From Paenibacillus planticolens (lineage in GTDB: Bacteria > Bacillota > Bacilli > Paenibacillales > NBRC-103111): a DNA stretch of 64,000 nucleotides. The notes under the pieces were generated by a model that saw only the letters and a list, made by a program, of their open reading frames with translations, was not told where the DNA came from and did no database searches. Positions within the stretch are counted from its first letter, which is position 1. Each line of letters starts with the position of its first letter. The stretch spans positions 203,181 through 267,180 of the forward strand of contig NZ_WHNZ01000086.1 in NCBI RefSeq assembly GCF_013141725.1. The letters run 5' to 3'. The translations under genes and the position numbers were made by a program. Of this stretch, positions 17,866 through 27,018 are shown piece after piece.

Positions 17866-19407
17866 TTATTTTTTTCGATACCACGGAAGTCTGGATAAAG
17901 GTGCTTGGACCCCTTCCACGGCCGGTCCTTGAACGATAGAGGCATCATCGCCAATCCAGGTACCGGCTGGAAATTGAATTTTGCGAGAGGTTTGCCCTTT
18001 GATAAGCACAGGCGCAACGAGAATTTGATCGCCCAGCATAAATTGATCATTGATGAGTGCATATCCCTCATTAGGGAATACGTAATCCAAGTGTCGCATA
18101 ATTGGAGCTCCGGTCGCTGCGGATTGCTGGGCGAGCTCCAGAATCTCTGGCCCCAATTGTTCCCTTAACTTAACGATGTCAGAGCAATAATTCAGGTGGT
18201 CACCATGAAGTACCCGCCAAGGAGCTAACGAAAATTGCATGATGGGGAATAGAGCGGAGCATTGCGCATACCTGACGAATAATTCGCTGTCAAATGTGAA
18301 GTCGGATGAATTAAAGTCTCCGTCTAATCCGCCCCCGATCATATCTGGACAATTGTAGGAATAACCCATCAGTCCTTGCACGATGCCATTAGGTATAAGG
18401 TCAGCCAATCCACCGCGTCCCCACTTATGAGCTTTATCCCGCTGGCGTTGAATGAGTGATTGTCCTCCGTTCTTCCAAGACATCCGGTATTCGCTGAGCG
18501 GATACTTAGTTCCTATCTTTGCGAATGCATGGCAATCATCGTTGAGCGGCAGCGTGTTAGCCCATATAACGGAATTGCTAAAATCATCGGCATCCGGAAT
18601 GATGGGCTCTCCGGCGTCAAATTTAAAACCGTCGATCCCATAACTCGTAACGAGATCATCCAGTTGTTCATGGAACCATGCCACAGCCTCTTTCATGGAA
18701 TAATCAATCATAGCACTGTAGCCATTCCACCATTGCCGTAAGGCAGGTGTATGATCTTTTGATTTAAGCAAATAGCCTTTGTTCTGAAGCATTCGAAAAA
18801 CAGCGCTATCCGGACTGACATAAGGACAAACCCAGAGCATGACTTTAAATCCTAGTTGATGCAATTCGCGAACCATTTCCTTAGGATCGGGAAATCGTTC
18901 CTTATTGAATTTCCAGTTGCCATAGTCCATCATCCAATTGTCGTCAATGATTAATATCCCTGGAGGAAATCCGTGATTTAAAATGGATTTCGCATATTGA
19001 ATGGTTTTATCTTGTGTCGGTTCGTAAAACATTTCAACCCATGTATTATATTGCGGTGATAAAAATACCAAGGGATCAGGAAACTTTCCCGATGATGGAA
19101 AATAAGTGCGTGATACATGAGTAAAAGCTGCAGCTAGATTGTGATCGTTTTGCCCGATAATAACGGGGCTATTGGCATGATGAATCGTTAGTTCATCTTC
19201 ATGAAAAGAGAAAGCGAAAGGCTGATCACTCCAAACATATCGCCCTTTGTTCGATAACAGCAAGGGAGAGGCTTGATTATCGTCTATAGTGCGCAAATTA
19301 CGCGAATAGTCGGCATTGCCGAAGGGCATGAGAGCGCCATCGTTAATAACCCCGCCCCACCAATATTCGCCATGTATGAGTTGTATCGATTGACAGGTAT
19401 CCTCCAT
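17866..19407 (-). CDS. Glycoside hydrolase family 31 enzyme
   Basis: 513 residues with no signal peptide, so probably cytoplasmic. It has the GH31 barrel with the nucleophile-type motif DGFKFDAGEP, preceded by ILIIDDNWMMDYG, KVMLWVCPYVSPD and the C-terminal beta-domain. The protein is shorter than typical alpha-glucosidases (over 650 residues), with a reduced N-terminal sandwich. Members cleave alpha-glucosides, alpha-xylosides or alpha-galactosides; the specificity is not decided here. The start is ATG 19407 behind AAGGAG. Its promoter carries the same GCGC operator as its neighbours, so it belongs to the local LacI regulon and probably degrades the imported oligosaccharide. Confidence 0.85.
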   Translation of the reverse strand: MEDTCQSIQLIHGEYWWGGVINDGALMPFGNADYSRNLRTIDDNQASPLLLSNKGRYVWSDQPFAFSFHEDELTIHHANSPVIIGQNDHNLAAAFTHVSRTYFPSSGKFPDPLVFLSPQYNTWVEMFYEPTQDKTIQYAKSILNHGFPPGILIIDDNWMMDYGNWKFNKERFPDPKEMVRELHQLGFKVMLWVCPYVSPDSAVFRMLQNKGYLLKSKDHTPALRQWWNGYSAMIDYSMKEAVAWFHEQLDDLVTSYGIDGFKFDAGEPIIPDADDFSNSVIWANTLPLNDDCHAFAKIGTKYPLSEYRMSWKNGGQSLIQRQRDKAHKWGRGGLADLIPNGIVQGLMGYSYNCPDMIGGGLDGDFNSSDFTFDSELFVRYAQCSALFPIMQFSLAPWRVLHGDHLNYCSDIVKLREQLGPEILELAQQSAATGAPIMRHLDYVFPNEGYALINDQFMLGDQILVAPVLIKGQTSRKIQFPAGTWIGDDASIVQGPAVEGVQAPLSRLPWYRKK

Positions 19408-19433
19408 GTGAATAATCTCCTTGTAGTAAAATT

Positions 19434-19486
19434 TTTGCGCAAATAATTTATACCTTGATTTTATTCCTAATTTTTCTGACTGTCAA
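19434..19486 (-). promoter_or_regulatory. Promoter of the GH31 gene with LacI-type operator
   Basis: On the minus strand, TTGACA (19481-19486) and TAAAAT (19458-19463) are 17 bp apart. The palindrome TTTGCGCAAA (19434-19443) falls at about +8 to +17. The same arrangement recurs at three other promoters in this locus. Confidence 0.7.
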
Positions 19487-19534
19487 TACGAGTTGCGTAT
19501 TCTACGATATGAAGGGCTATCAAGTGAAAAGTGA

Positions 19535-19586
19535 TTGACGGCATCTAAGATAGAGGGTACACTAACCTTGTTAAAACTTGCGCAAA
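19535..19586 (+). promoter_or_regulatory. Promoter of the secreted CBM protein with LacI-type operator
   Basis: TTGACG (19535-19540), a 17-bp spacer and TACACT (19558-19563) are followed by CTTGCGCAAA (19577-19586), placing the operator at about +8 to +17. This mirrors the divergent GH31 promoter. Confidence 0.68.
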
Positions 19587-19668
19587 TTTTTAACGTTGCT
19601 TTTTCTTGGCTATGTATCTATTTCTTGATTTGAGTTGTAAGCGCAACCAAAAATAGGAGGTAAATGAC

Positions 19669-22104
19669 ATGAAAAAGATCAACTTATTTGCCGTTTTTTT
19701 GATTTTTACAATTTTGTGTATCCAACTGAGTAAGGCTGATTTGCAAAACAAGGCAGTCGCCGCAACGGGGAACATTACCGTTAATCTTTCCGAATCAACC
19801 GAAGCTTTCAAAAACCCAATTATCGGGTTTAGACCTTCAAGATATATCAATGACTCCTCGTTTCCAGACAGGGAGTATTCTGATATTTACAAACACTATA
19901 TTAAATATACGGATCTGGAGAATTATGCAACGGATTCTGTTCAGAAGATCAAAGACTGGAGCAATGCTTCTTGGGCAGGGATCGAAAATAAAAATATGAA
20001 AGTTGTTCCGCGTGTTGTCATTGTCTATCCGGGTACGGGGGAATTCTGGCCAGATGGAGTGCCGCATAGCGATCCGGTGAACGAATGGCTTTCTGATACA
20101 CTGAAATCTCGACTAGTTGCTTTTATCGGCAAGCTGGGAGAAGCATGGGACAACGATCCCCGTGTAGCAGCCATTGAACTTGGGTTGTATGGAAACTGGG
20201 GAGAAAATCATATCTACCCGCTTAAATTTGCAGACGGTACGGATCGTATTCCATTAAGTTTCCAAACTGCATTAGGTGATGCTTATAAGGCCGCTTTTCA
20301 TAACAAAAAGGTGATGATTCGCTATCCCGAAACGTTTACCAATTATAACTTTGGCATTCAGTGGGACTCCTTTGCTCTGCCGGATGACGCGGCTGGCGGC
20401 AACGGTGAGATTGCCAGAGATACGTGGAGAACGCAAATAAACAGCGGAGAAGTCGCTTATGATTGGGGAGATCAATCTCATCTTGGCGGCAGTCCGGATG
20501 GGACATTAGGCAGTACTTCCAATACCAACTATGTGATTGACTGGATTATGAACACACATACGTCTAGCTTAGGTTGGATCTCAGACTATAACGCGGGCAA
20601 CAGTTCCGTTGAAGCTGGAGCTACAGCTATGCAGAGAGTGCTTGGATATCGCTTTTTAATCAATCAAGCTACGTTCTCGGGTAACGTATCACCTGGCGGG
20701 GCAATGACTGTTTCGCTTAATGTTGTAAACAAAGGTTCATCTCCTATGTATTACAAATGGCCGGTTGAAGCGAGTCTTCTAAGAGCAGATCGTTCCGTTG
20801 CATGGACAGGGACTTTCAATACAGATATAACATCGTGGCTGCCGGGTACGAATTGGAACGCTTCCTCCAGGGCATATGCAAATGCCCCTGCCGTAAATAC
20901 AGTTGCCGGTACGTTCACGATTCCGTCTAATCTTCCGGTCGGAACTTATACGTTGGCGGTATCCGTTCTTGATCCTGCTGGGAACAAACCGAGTTTAAGG
21001 TTTGCGAATACGAATTATTACACAGGCGGAAGGACGCCGCTCGGCAAAGTAGGAATCGGGCAAGATCCTAGCGATCAAAATCTGGGCACCTTCAATAGCT
21101 TGAAAAGTGATAGCACGTTATCTTACAGCCTTTCAGGCGGTTCAACGCCAACGCCAACGCCAACCGCAACACCAACATCAACCCCGACTCCCACACCAAC
21201 ACCAACGCCGATATCTCAATCCTATGAGGCAGAAGCTAGCGCAAACACATTGGCGGGATCGGCTGCTGTGAGTTCTTGCCCCACCTGCTCAGGAGGGAAT
21301 AAAGTAGGATACGTAGGAAACAACAACGGTACTTTGCAATTCAATAACGTCAATGTGACAAGTGCTGGGACCTATACGCTTAAAATAGATTATTTGAACG
21401 GGGATTCCAGCAGGTCAGCAAGTATGAGCGTTAATGGAGGAACAGCCGTATCGTTAAATTTCCCAAGCAGTGGCGGATGGACAACGGTGGGGACGTTACA
21501 AACCACAGTAAGCTTGCAAGCTGGCAATAATACGATCAAGTTTTCCAATGCGACGGCGTATGCGCCAGACTTCGACCGAATTACGATTGTTGGAGGAGGA
21601 ACATCAACTCCGACGCCAACTCCAACATCGACACCAACACCAACGCCAACGCCAACGCCGACTGGAAGTTTGCTCTTAGATAATTTTGACAATACGCCAA
21701 CCTGGCCGAGCAATAACGATCTGGGCAAATGGACGGGAGCAAATGGTTTTACTAACGGCACGGGAGGTTCCGGTGTCATCAATAGCAAAGGTCTCACTTT
21801 GCAATATAATAACAACGGATGGTTTGGCAGCGATGTACTGCAGGATATTTCAGCCTACAACACAATGATTATCCGTGTAAAAGGGAGTGCCGGCGGCGAA
21901 CAAAACCAATTCCATCTTGCGCTTGGGGGAGTTGAGAAAACGCTGGGAGCGTTTAGTGGCGATACCATTACAACATCTTATAAAGATATCGCTATAAATT
22001 TAGTAAGCAATGGCGTTAATCGTACAGCCCCGGGACAGTTAACAATGTCATTCTGGTGGGGCAGCAGCGGAACCATTACAATCGATGAAATCAGATTTCA
22101 ATAA
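19669..22104 (+). CDS. Secreted multidomain carbohydrate-active protein (DUF4874/DUF4832-like barrel with CBM)
   Basis: 811 residues with an N-terminal signal peptide (cleavage near VAA). The catalytic-looking region (about 35-330) resembles the paired DUF4874/DUF4832 domains and holds AAIELGLYGNWGENH, a Glu after a beta-strand as in retaining TIM-barrel glycosidases, and the acidic DSFALPDDA loop. A beta-sandwich follows (330-475), then a Thr/Pro linker, a CBM6/35-like domain (about 520-640, YEAEA start), a second Thr/Pro linker and a C-terminal beta-sandwich (665-811) ending ITIDEIRFQ. The start follows AGGAGG. It probably binds and attacks an extracellular polysaccharide, feeding the ABC importer downstream. 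The hydrolase role is inferred. Confidence 0.7.
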   Translation: MKKINLFAVFLIFTILCIQLSKADLQNKAVAATGNITVNLSESTEAFKNPIIGFRPSRYINDSSFPDREYSDIYKHYIKYTDLENYATDSVQKIKDWSNASWAGIENKNMKVVPRVVIVYPGTGEFWPDGVPHSDPVNEWLSDTLKSRLVAFIGKLGEAWDNDPRVAAIELGLYGNWGENHIYPLKFADGTDRIPLSFQTALGDAYKAAFHNKKVMIRYPETFTNYNFGIQWDSFALPDDAAGGNGEIARDTWRTQINSGEVAYDWGDQSHLGGSPDGTLGSTSNTNYVIDWIMNTHTSSLGWISDYNAGNSSVEAGATAMQRVLGYRFLINQATFSGNVSPGGAMTVSLNVVNKGSSPMYYKWPVEASLLRADRSVAWTGTFNTDITSWLPGTNWNASSRAYANAPAVNTVAGTFTIPSNLPVGTYTLAVSVLDPAGNKPSLRFANTNYYTGGRTPLGKVGIGQDPSDQNLGTFNSLKSDSTLSYSLSGGSTPTPTPTATPTSTPTPTPTPTPISQSYEAEASANTLAGSAAVSSCPTCSGGNKVGYVGNNNGTLQFNNVNVTSAGTYTLKIDYLNGDSSRSASMSVNGGTAVSLNFPSSGGWTTVGTLQTTVSLQAGNNTIKFSNATAYAPDFDRITIVGGGTSTPTPTPTSTPTPTPTPTPTGSLLLDNFDNTPTWPSNNDLGKWTGANGFTNGTGGSGVINSKGLTLQYNNNGWFGSDVLQDISAYNTMIIRVKGSAGGEQNQFHLALGGVEKTLGAFSGDTITTSYKDIAINLVSNGVNRTAPGQLTMSFWWGSSGTITIDEIRFQ

Positions 22105-22122
22105 GTATAATTGATGCGTGAT

Positions 22123-22166
22123 TGGCCCATACTGTCGACCATGTCGCGGAATGGGCCATTTCTTTT
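22123..22166 (+). terminator. Terminator after the secreted CBM protein
   Basis: An 8-bp stem TGGCCCAT/ATGGGCCA with a 20-nt loop is followed by TTTCTTTT. Confidence 0.7.
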
Positions 22167-22185
22167 CAGTTTGTAACATGAGATA

Positions 22186-22242
22186 TTGACATAAAGGAAT
22201 AAACGGGCATACAATTAATTAACATTGCAAGAAATTGCGCAT
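22186..22242 (+). promoter_or_regulatory. Promoter of the LacI-family regulator with autoregulatory operator
   Basis: TTGACA (22186-22191), an 18-bp spacer and TACAAT (22210-22215) are followed by ATTGCGCAT (22234-22242) at about +13 to +20. The operator is a weaker match than the other sites, as expected for mild autorepression. Confidence 0.62.
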
Positions 22243-22294
22243 TTTTTTTCAAATAAACCATCTTTTCCTTCGGGAAGGAAAAAGGAAGATCGTC

Positions 22295-23311
22295 ATGCTG
22301 AAATTAAAAGATATCGCCGAAATTGCTAATGTTTCCGTAACTACCGTTTCCAGGGTGTTGAACAATAAAGGAAATTTCAGCGAGGAAACCAAACAAAGAG
22401 TATTGGATGTTGTGAAAGAATACTTATACACGCCAGGTACCACGCTGCAAAAGCTAAGTAATATCTCTTATACGATCGGCGTCTTTATTCCAAATCAAAA
22501 CGATTTTATCGATGATGATCCTTCGTCTTCTGTCGATTTGAACAATCTGAAAGAAGAGTTGGAGAGTTTAGGGCATAAGCTTGTATTGACAACAAATACA
22601 GGTAAAATCGACCGATCTTCCATGTCCAATAAAATGATTCAGGAAAAATTGATCGATGCCGCCATTATTTTTGCGCCTTTTACGAATGATGAGCTTGTGG
22701 ATGAATTAATCAATAACAACATTCCTTACTTCGTTACGAATGGGCGGAACATGGAGAAGGACTGGAATTACATTGATTACAATAACTACAATGGGGCTAA
22801 TAACGCCATTCAATATTTATATAATCTGGGACATCGTAACATTGGCATTATTGCCGGTCCTGTTGATCATTTGGTAAATATGAATCGGATGCAAGGCTGC
22901 ATGGATGCATTTAAAAGTCTGAATTTACAGGTTGTAGACGAACAGATCAGTTATGGTTCTTTTAGTCTAACGCACGGTTACGAAGCAGCGAAAGCGATAT
23001 TGCAGGGGAATTCTAACATAACTGCGTTTTTCTGTTTTGACGATATCATTGCTTTTGGAGCCATGAAGGCCATCTTCGAGCTTAATTTGAAAATACCCGA
23101 TCATATCTCCATTGTTGGCTTCGACGATCTTAAATTATCGGAGTTCATGATTCCGCCGCTAACAACGGTAAGACGGTTTAAATATGATATTAACCAGCTC
23201 ATTGTCAAATTGCTTATTGATTTGATCAGCAACAAATATATTGAAAATATTCATATCAGCTTAAAGACGGAATTGATCGAAAGAAGCTCTTGCAAGGAGA
23301 TTACGCCGTAG
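22295..23311 (+). CDS. LacI/GalR-family transcriptional regulator
   Basis: 338 residues. The N-terminal HTH and hinge (LKDIAEIANVSVTTVSRVLN) are followed by a periplasmic-binding-like sugar-sensing core (IGVFIPNQN, HRNIGIIAGP, FCFDDIIAFGAMKA, ISIVGFDDL). ATG 22295 follows AAAGGAAG; a possible start 20 codons upstream is poorer. The short hairpin CTTTTCCTT/AAGGAAAAAG ends at this binding site and could weaken translation. Its own promoter and those of the GH31, secreted and transporter genes all carry TTTGCGCAAA-like operators, so it is the probable local repressor, released by a sugar. Confidence 0.9.
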   Translation: MLKLKDIAEIANVSVTTVSRVLNNKGNFSEETKQRVLDVVKEYLYTPGTTLQKLSNISYTIGVFIPNQNDFIDDDPSSSVDLNNLKEELESLGHKLVLTTNTGKIDRSSMSNKMIQEKLIDAAIIFAPFTNDELVDELINNNIPYFVTNGRNMEKDWNYIDYNNYNGANNAIQYLYNLGHRNIGIIAGPVDHLVNMNRMQGCMDAFKSLNLQVVDEQISYGSFSLTHGYEAAKAILQGNSNITAFFCFDDIIAFGAMKAIFELNLKIPDHISIVGFDDLKLSEFMIPPLTTVRRFKYDINQLIVKLLIDLISNKYIENIHISLKTELIERSSCKEITP

Positions 23312-23335
23312 TTTGTACCTTGTTCACGTTCAAAA

Positions 23336-23382
23336 GTCCACAGTCAGGGGAGGGATTCCTCGCAGACTGTGGCTTTTTTGTT
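23336..23382. terminator. Terminator between the LacI regulator and the ABC permease genes
   Basis: GTCCACAGTC pairs with GACTGTGGC across a loop that contains its own short stem, followed by TTTTTTG. It lies between convergent genes and probably serves mainly the regulator gene. Confidence 0.75.
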
Positions 23383-23391
23383 GTGTGCCGA

Positions 23392-24225
23392 CTATTTTAA
23401 ACCGGTGAATGCAACACCTTCAATAAAGCGTTTTTGGAAAATGATAAATACAATGAGCATAGGTATGATCGCCATAATCGCACCTGCCATTAAAGTAGGA
23501 TAATCCGTTTGATACTGTCCCACGAGATTTCGCAAACCAGTAGCTAAAGTCAATTTATCAGGACTGCTGTTCACGATAAAAGGCCATGTAAATTCGTTCC
23601 ATGTCCATAGCGTATGGATGATGGCAACGGCTGCCAAAGCTGGCGTGACCAAAGGGAGCAATACCAAACGAAGCGTCTGATAATGGTTGCACCCATCGAG
23701 TATGGCCGCTTCTTCGAGTTCTTTCGGCAACCCTAGAAAAAACTGCCGCAGCAAAAATGTGGCGAAAGGGCTGACCAAGCCTGTAATAAATAAGGCCGGA
23801 ACCGTATTGATCAGATGCAGTTTGTTGAGGATGAAATATTGAGGCGTATAGAATACGGGATTTGGTACGAGCATGACCGATAGAACCAGAAAAAAAAGAA
23901 AGTTTTTAGCCGGGAATACAATTTTGGCAAAGGCATAAGCAGCCATTGAACTGAAGATCAGCGGTCCGACCGTTCTGAAAAAAGCCGCAATAATCGTGTT
24001 GAGATACAGGTGAGTAAAGGGAAGTGCCTTCCAAGCGTTGGGAAAGCTCTTAGCATTGATGTGGGACGGGAAATATTTAAAAGGAATTTGCGTCGTCTCG
24101 GTTACGGTTTTAAAAGAAGTCAGAACCATCCAGATGAATGGAACCAACATGGCGATGGCTCCAATAATTAAGACAGTTTGGGCAAAGTAATTGGTTTTGT
24201 TATACGATTTAATATGAGAACTCAT
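23392..24225 (-). CDS. Sugar ABC transporter permease (MsmG/MalG-type)
   Basis: 277 residues from ATG 24225, which has AGGAGG upstream; the frame is open about 10 codons further but without a site. Six helices, the EAA loop EAAILDGCNHYQTLRLVLLP near residues 185-205 and the C-terminal tail FIEGVAFTGLK are typical of carbohydrate uptake family 1 (CUT1) inner permeases. It is the last gene of the three-gene importer operon. No ATPase is encoded here. In Firmicutes such importers usually share a common MsmK/MsmX ATPase. Confidence 0.9.
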   Translation of the reverse strand: MSSHIKSYNKTNYFAQTVLIIGAIAMLVPFIWMVLTSFKTVTETTQIPFKYFPSHINAKSFPNAWKALPFTHLYLNTIIAAFFRTVGPLIFSSMAAYAFAKIVFPAKNFLFFLVLSVMLVPNPVFYTPQYFILNKLHLINTVPALFITGLVSPFATFLLRQFFLGLPKELEEAAILDGCNHYQTLRLVLLPLVTPALAAVAIIHTLWTWNEFTWPFIVNSSPDKLTLATGLRNLVGQYQTDYPTLMAGAIMAIIPMLIVFIIFQKRFIEGVAFTGLK

Positions 24226-24236
24226 TTGAGGGCCTC

Positions 24237-25109
24237 CTATTCGTAAAATACCCACTTTTTCGACAAACGAAATTGTATGGCTGTCAAAATGAGGTTGATG
24301 AATAATAAAATATCGATGATCGTTGAACCGTAGTTGGGATCGTCCATCGTATATGTATTAATATAATAAGAGAAAACAAGAGAGCGAACATCGTCTAGCA
24401 CGATGCTGTTTTTGCCGACTAAAAATAAAATGCCGTCAAAAACTTGCGTTCCTTCAATGACGGAAATGATGGCTACGAAAAATAAGGTAGGCGTAAGCAA
24501 AGGGAGTGTAATATGCCAAAATCTCCTCAAAGCGTTGGCGCCTTCAAGAGCAGCGGCTTCGTATAAAGAAGCTGGGATTGATTGTAAGCCGGCAAGGATG
24601 ATGATCATCTTCAATCCGACGCTTCCCCAGACCGAGGTCGTCACAAGTGCCAGCATGACCGTTCTTGAATCGGACAACCACCCGATATCTGTTCCGAGTA
24701 CATGATTGATAAGCCCGTAATCTTTGTTAAACAAAACGACCCATACCAAGGCTGTTGCGGCGGGAAGTGTAATTTGCGGCAGAAAATAAATCGTTCGGAA
24801 TAGGGATATCCCTTTAATTTTTTGGTTTAACAATAAGGCGAGAATCGTCGATGCCACTAATACCAGCGGAACAAATAAAATGACATAATGGAACGTGTTC
24901 CATAAATCGCCCCAAAATTGCTTGTCTTCCACCAACCTTCTGTAATTGTCCAAACCAACCCATTTGTTGCTTAATCCGAAATTTTCGGATTTCACAAAGC
25001 TTAGCAGCACGGATATGATAACAGGAATCACATAAAAAAAACTGACTAAAAGTACGGTAGGAGCAACCAACAGATAAGCGGGTAAGTATTGGTTTCGGAA
25101 TTTTGACAT
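24237..25109 (-). CDS. Sugar ABC transporter permease (MsmF/MalF-type)
   Basis: 290 residues with six helices and the EAA loop EAAALEGANALRRFWHITLP. It is followed 11 nt later by the second permease. The ATG at 25109 is the first in frame after a stop. Its nearest AAGGAG is about 15 nt upstream, unusually far, so expression may be modest. A 17-bp perfect hairpin separates it from the binding protein gene upstream. It forms the translocation pore with the MsmG-type partner. Confidence 0.9.
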   Translation of the reverse strand: MSKFRNQYLPAYLLVAPTVLLVSFFYVIPVIISVLLSFVKSENFGLSNKWVGLDNYRRLVEDKQFWGDLWNTFHYVILFVPLVLVASTILALLLNQKIKGISLFRTIYFLPQITLPAATALVWVVLFNKDYGLINHVLGTDIGWLSDSRTVMLALVTTSVWGSVGLKMIIILAGLQSIPASLYEAAALEGANALRRFWHITLPLLTPTLFFVAIISVIEGTQVFDGILFLVGKNSIVLDDVRSLVFSYYINTYTMDDPNYGSTIIDILLFINLILTAIQFRLSKKWVFYE

Positions 25110-25141
25110 TTTCTTTTTTCAACACTCCTTGCCATAGTTTA

Positions 25142-25183
25142 AAAAGTAATTGGCTCTGTAAACCTTCAGAGCCAATTACTTTT
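25142..25183 (-). terminator. Strong hairpin between binding protein and permease genes (attenuator/mRNA stabiliser)
   Basis: A perfect 17-bp inverted repeat (AAAAGTAATTGGCTCTG and its complement) surrounds an 8-nt loop. It sits inside the operon, after the binding protein stop. Such intercistronic hairpins raise the ratio of binding protein to permease, either by partial termination or by blocking 3' decay. Confidence 0.75.
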
Positions 25184-25209
25184 AGGTCTGATCTAAACGT
25201 ATGAAGCCA

Positions 25210-26544
25210 TTATTTTTCTGCGGCGATCGCGTCGTTCATTGCTTTCGCAACCGCTTTTGCAGCGTCTTCGATGCTTTGTTTTCCGCCGAACGCGGGAGCC
25301 ATGATTTGGGATTCTTTTTCAAACCAAACCGGATAAGACTTCGAGCCCGCCGGATATGGGGTAGCTTCTTTGGCTTGCTCTGGGAAAACCTTTAAATTCA
25401 AATCCGGTTTCGATTTCAGCCATGCATCTTGGGTATCTTTAAATGCCGGAATCGCAGCGCCTTTATCAGCAAATATTTGCGCAGCTTGCTTGGAGCCCAG
25501 GAACTTCGTTAGCAACCAAGCTTCATCTTGATGCTTGCCTGCAGCTGACATGGAATAACCTAAACCGTTAATGATATTACCGCGGGTTTTCGGTCCTTTT
25601 GGAAGCTTAGCCCAATCCCATTTGCCTTTCATAATATCACTGGAATAAATATCGTTGATTTGCCACGATCCTTCGAACATCATCGCCAGTTTTCCGGATT
25701 TAAACATTTCGCGAGGGTCTGTATCCGTCATTTGTTGCTGTGTCGGTGAGGATTTGTCCAGGATCATTTGATATCTTTGTTTTAGTGCGGCAATCGATTC
25801 AGGAGAATCGTAACCGGATTTTTTCATGTCTGGAGAAAGGATGGAACCGCCAAAGGCTAACATATCATTCCAATATCCAATTTGAGTGTCAGCTTTTGCG
25901 GCAAATCCATAAATATTTTTGCTTGGATCTGTAAGTTTTTTGGCCACTTCAGCTAATTTCGCATAATCCCATGTGTCATCAGGAAATGGAATATTCGCTT
26001 TTTGGAATAGATCTTTGTTATAGGCTAAGCCGATCGTGTCGAAATCTTTAGGCACTGCATAAGGGACGCCATCTAAGGTGTAGACGTTTCCTAAGTTTGC
26101 CACGTAGTTGTTTAGATCGATTTCCCCGGCTTTTACTTTGTCTGTGAGTGGTTTAATGAATTTTCCTGTTGCATATTTCAAGAATTGACCACTGTGCATC
26201 CAGAAAACATCGGGCAATGTACCTGAGGTGGCTTCCGCCGATCTTTTGACCCAGTAGTCATTCCAAGGAGTAACTTCCACTTTTACTGTAATATTGGGGT
26301 TTGCTTTCATGAATTCCGCTGTTATGGCTTCTGTTGCATCCTGTTGACCTTTATCCCAAATCGCTAAAGTCAACGATACAGCATCTTTCTTTGCCTTCGG
26401 TGCTTCCGTTGCAGTTTCTGTTTTTGGTTTTTCTGCTGGTGCGGAGGTTGCAGTGCTTGTTGTACTGGTGCTGCAGCCTGATAAAACAACGGAAGAAACA
26501 AAGAAAGCGCTTAACAAAGTGGCAACAATTTTCTTATTACTCAT
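25210..26544 (-). CDS. Sugar ABC transporter substrate-binding lipoprotein (MsmE/MalE-type)
   Basis: 444 residues. The signal peptide has lipobox VLSGC, followed by a Thr/Ala-rich tether and the SBP_bac_1 fold (TLAIWDKGQQ, NITVKVEVTPWNDYW, FEGSWQINDIYSS, KFLGSKQAAQIFADKGAAIP). It is the first gene of the importer operon and binds an oligosaccharide outside the membrane. A sigma-A promoter with a LacI-type operator precedes it, and a second operator lies 177 bp further upstream. The sugar cannot be named, but it should be the product of the secreted CBM protein and the substrate of the GH31 enzyme. Confidence 0.9.
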   Translation of the reverse strand: MSNKKIVATLLSAFFVSSVVLSGCSTSTTSTATSAPAEKPKTETATEAPKAKKDAVSLTLAIWDKGQQDATEAITAEFMKANPNITVKVEVTPWNDYWVKRSAEATSGTLPDVFWMHSGQFLKYATGKFIKPLTDKVKAGEIDLNNYVANLGNVYTLDGVPYAVPKDFDTIGLAYNKDLFQKANIPFPDDTWDYAKLAEVAKKLTDPSKNIYGFAAKADTQIGYWNDMLAFGGSILSPDMKKSGYDSPESIAALKQRYQMILDKSSPTQQQMTDTDPREMFKSGKLAMMFEGSWQINDIYSSDIMKGKWDWAKLPKGPKTRGNIINGLGYSMSAAGKHQDEAWLLTKFLGSKQAAQIFADKGAAIPAFKDTQDAWLKSKPDLNLKVFPEQAKEATPYPAGSKSYPVWFEKESQIMAPAFGGKQSIEDAAKAVAKAMNDAIAAEK

Positions 26545-26606
26545 ACTTTTCCCCCTTGAGCATTGATATTTGACTACAGAATGTATGGTTTAAGCTAGGA
26601 TAAATA

Positions 26607-26664
26607 TTTGCGCAAAATATTTTCCTGTATTCACATTGTAATTTAGGCACTGATCTTGTGTCAA
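26607..26664 (-). promoter_or_regulatory. Promoter of the sugar ABC operon with LacI-type operator
   Basis: On the minus strand, TTGACA (26659-26664), an 18-bp spacer and TACAAT (26635-26640) are followed by TTTGCGCAAA (26607-26616) at about +13 to +22. Confidence 0.7.
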
Positions 26665-26783
26665 TAGATTTCACTCCTTTTTTAAGTTGTAACGACTGTT
26701 TTTATACTCTATTAGTATGATTTGAATTAGAGTTCAAGTTCATTAACATGTGGAAATAGAAAACTTGAAAAAGGGTTTAAATA

Positions 26784-26793
26784 TTTGCGCAAA
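26784..26793. promoter_or_regulatory. Auxiliary LacI-type operator
   Basis: A second perfect TTTGCGCAAA lies 177 bp (centre to centre, close to 17 helical turns) from the promoter-proximal site. That spacing would allow repression by DNA looping. Confidence 0.6.
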
Positions 26794-27018
26794 AACTAAT
26801 CTTCGCAATGAACAGCACGGAACCGCGTTGGTGCTATATGCGGGGCTACTGGCGGCAGCATTAAGAAATTGATTGGGGTGGATAAAGAAGGGATTCTTGT
26901 TGGTGAGGCATCTTCGAATGATAGCGATCTCGTCCGCCTCCAAGGTAAGTCGCGTCAAAGAGGCTACCCCCAGTCATTTCTTGACTTGTGGGATAGCCTT
27001 CCCAGTAGTTATGCTTCT

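Noticed and set aside
26743..26958. A 71-codon minus-strand frame before repeat copy B
   Set aside because: There is no binding site or recognisable domain, it overlaps an operator, and the frame reads as random sequence.
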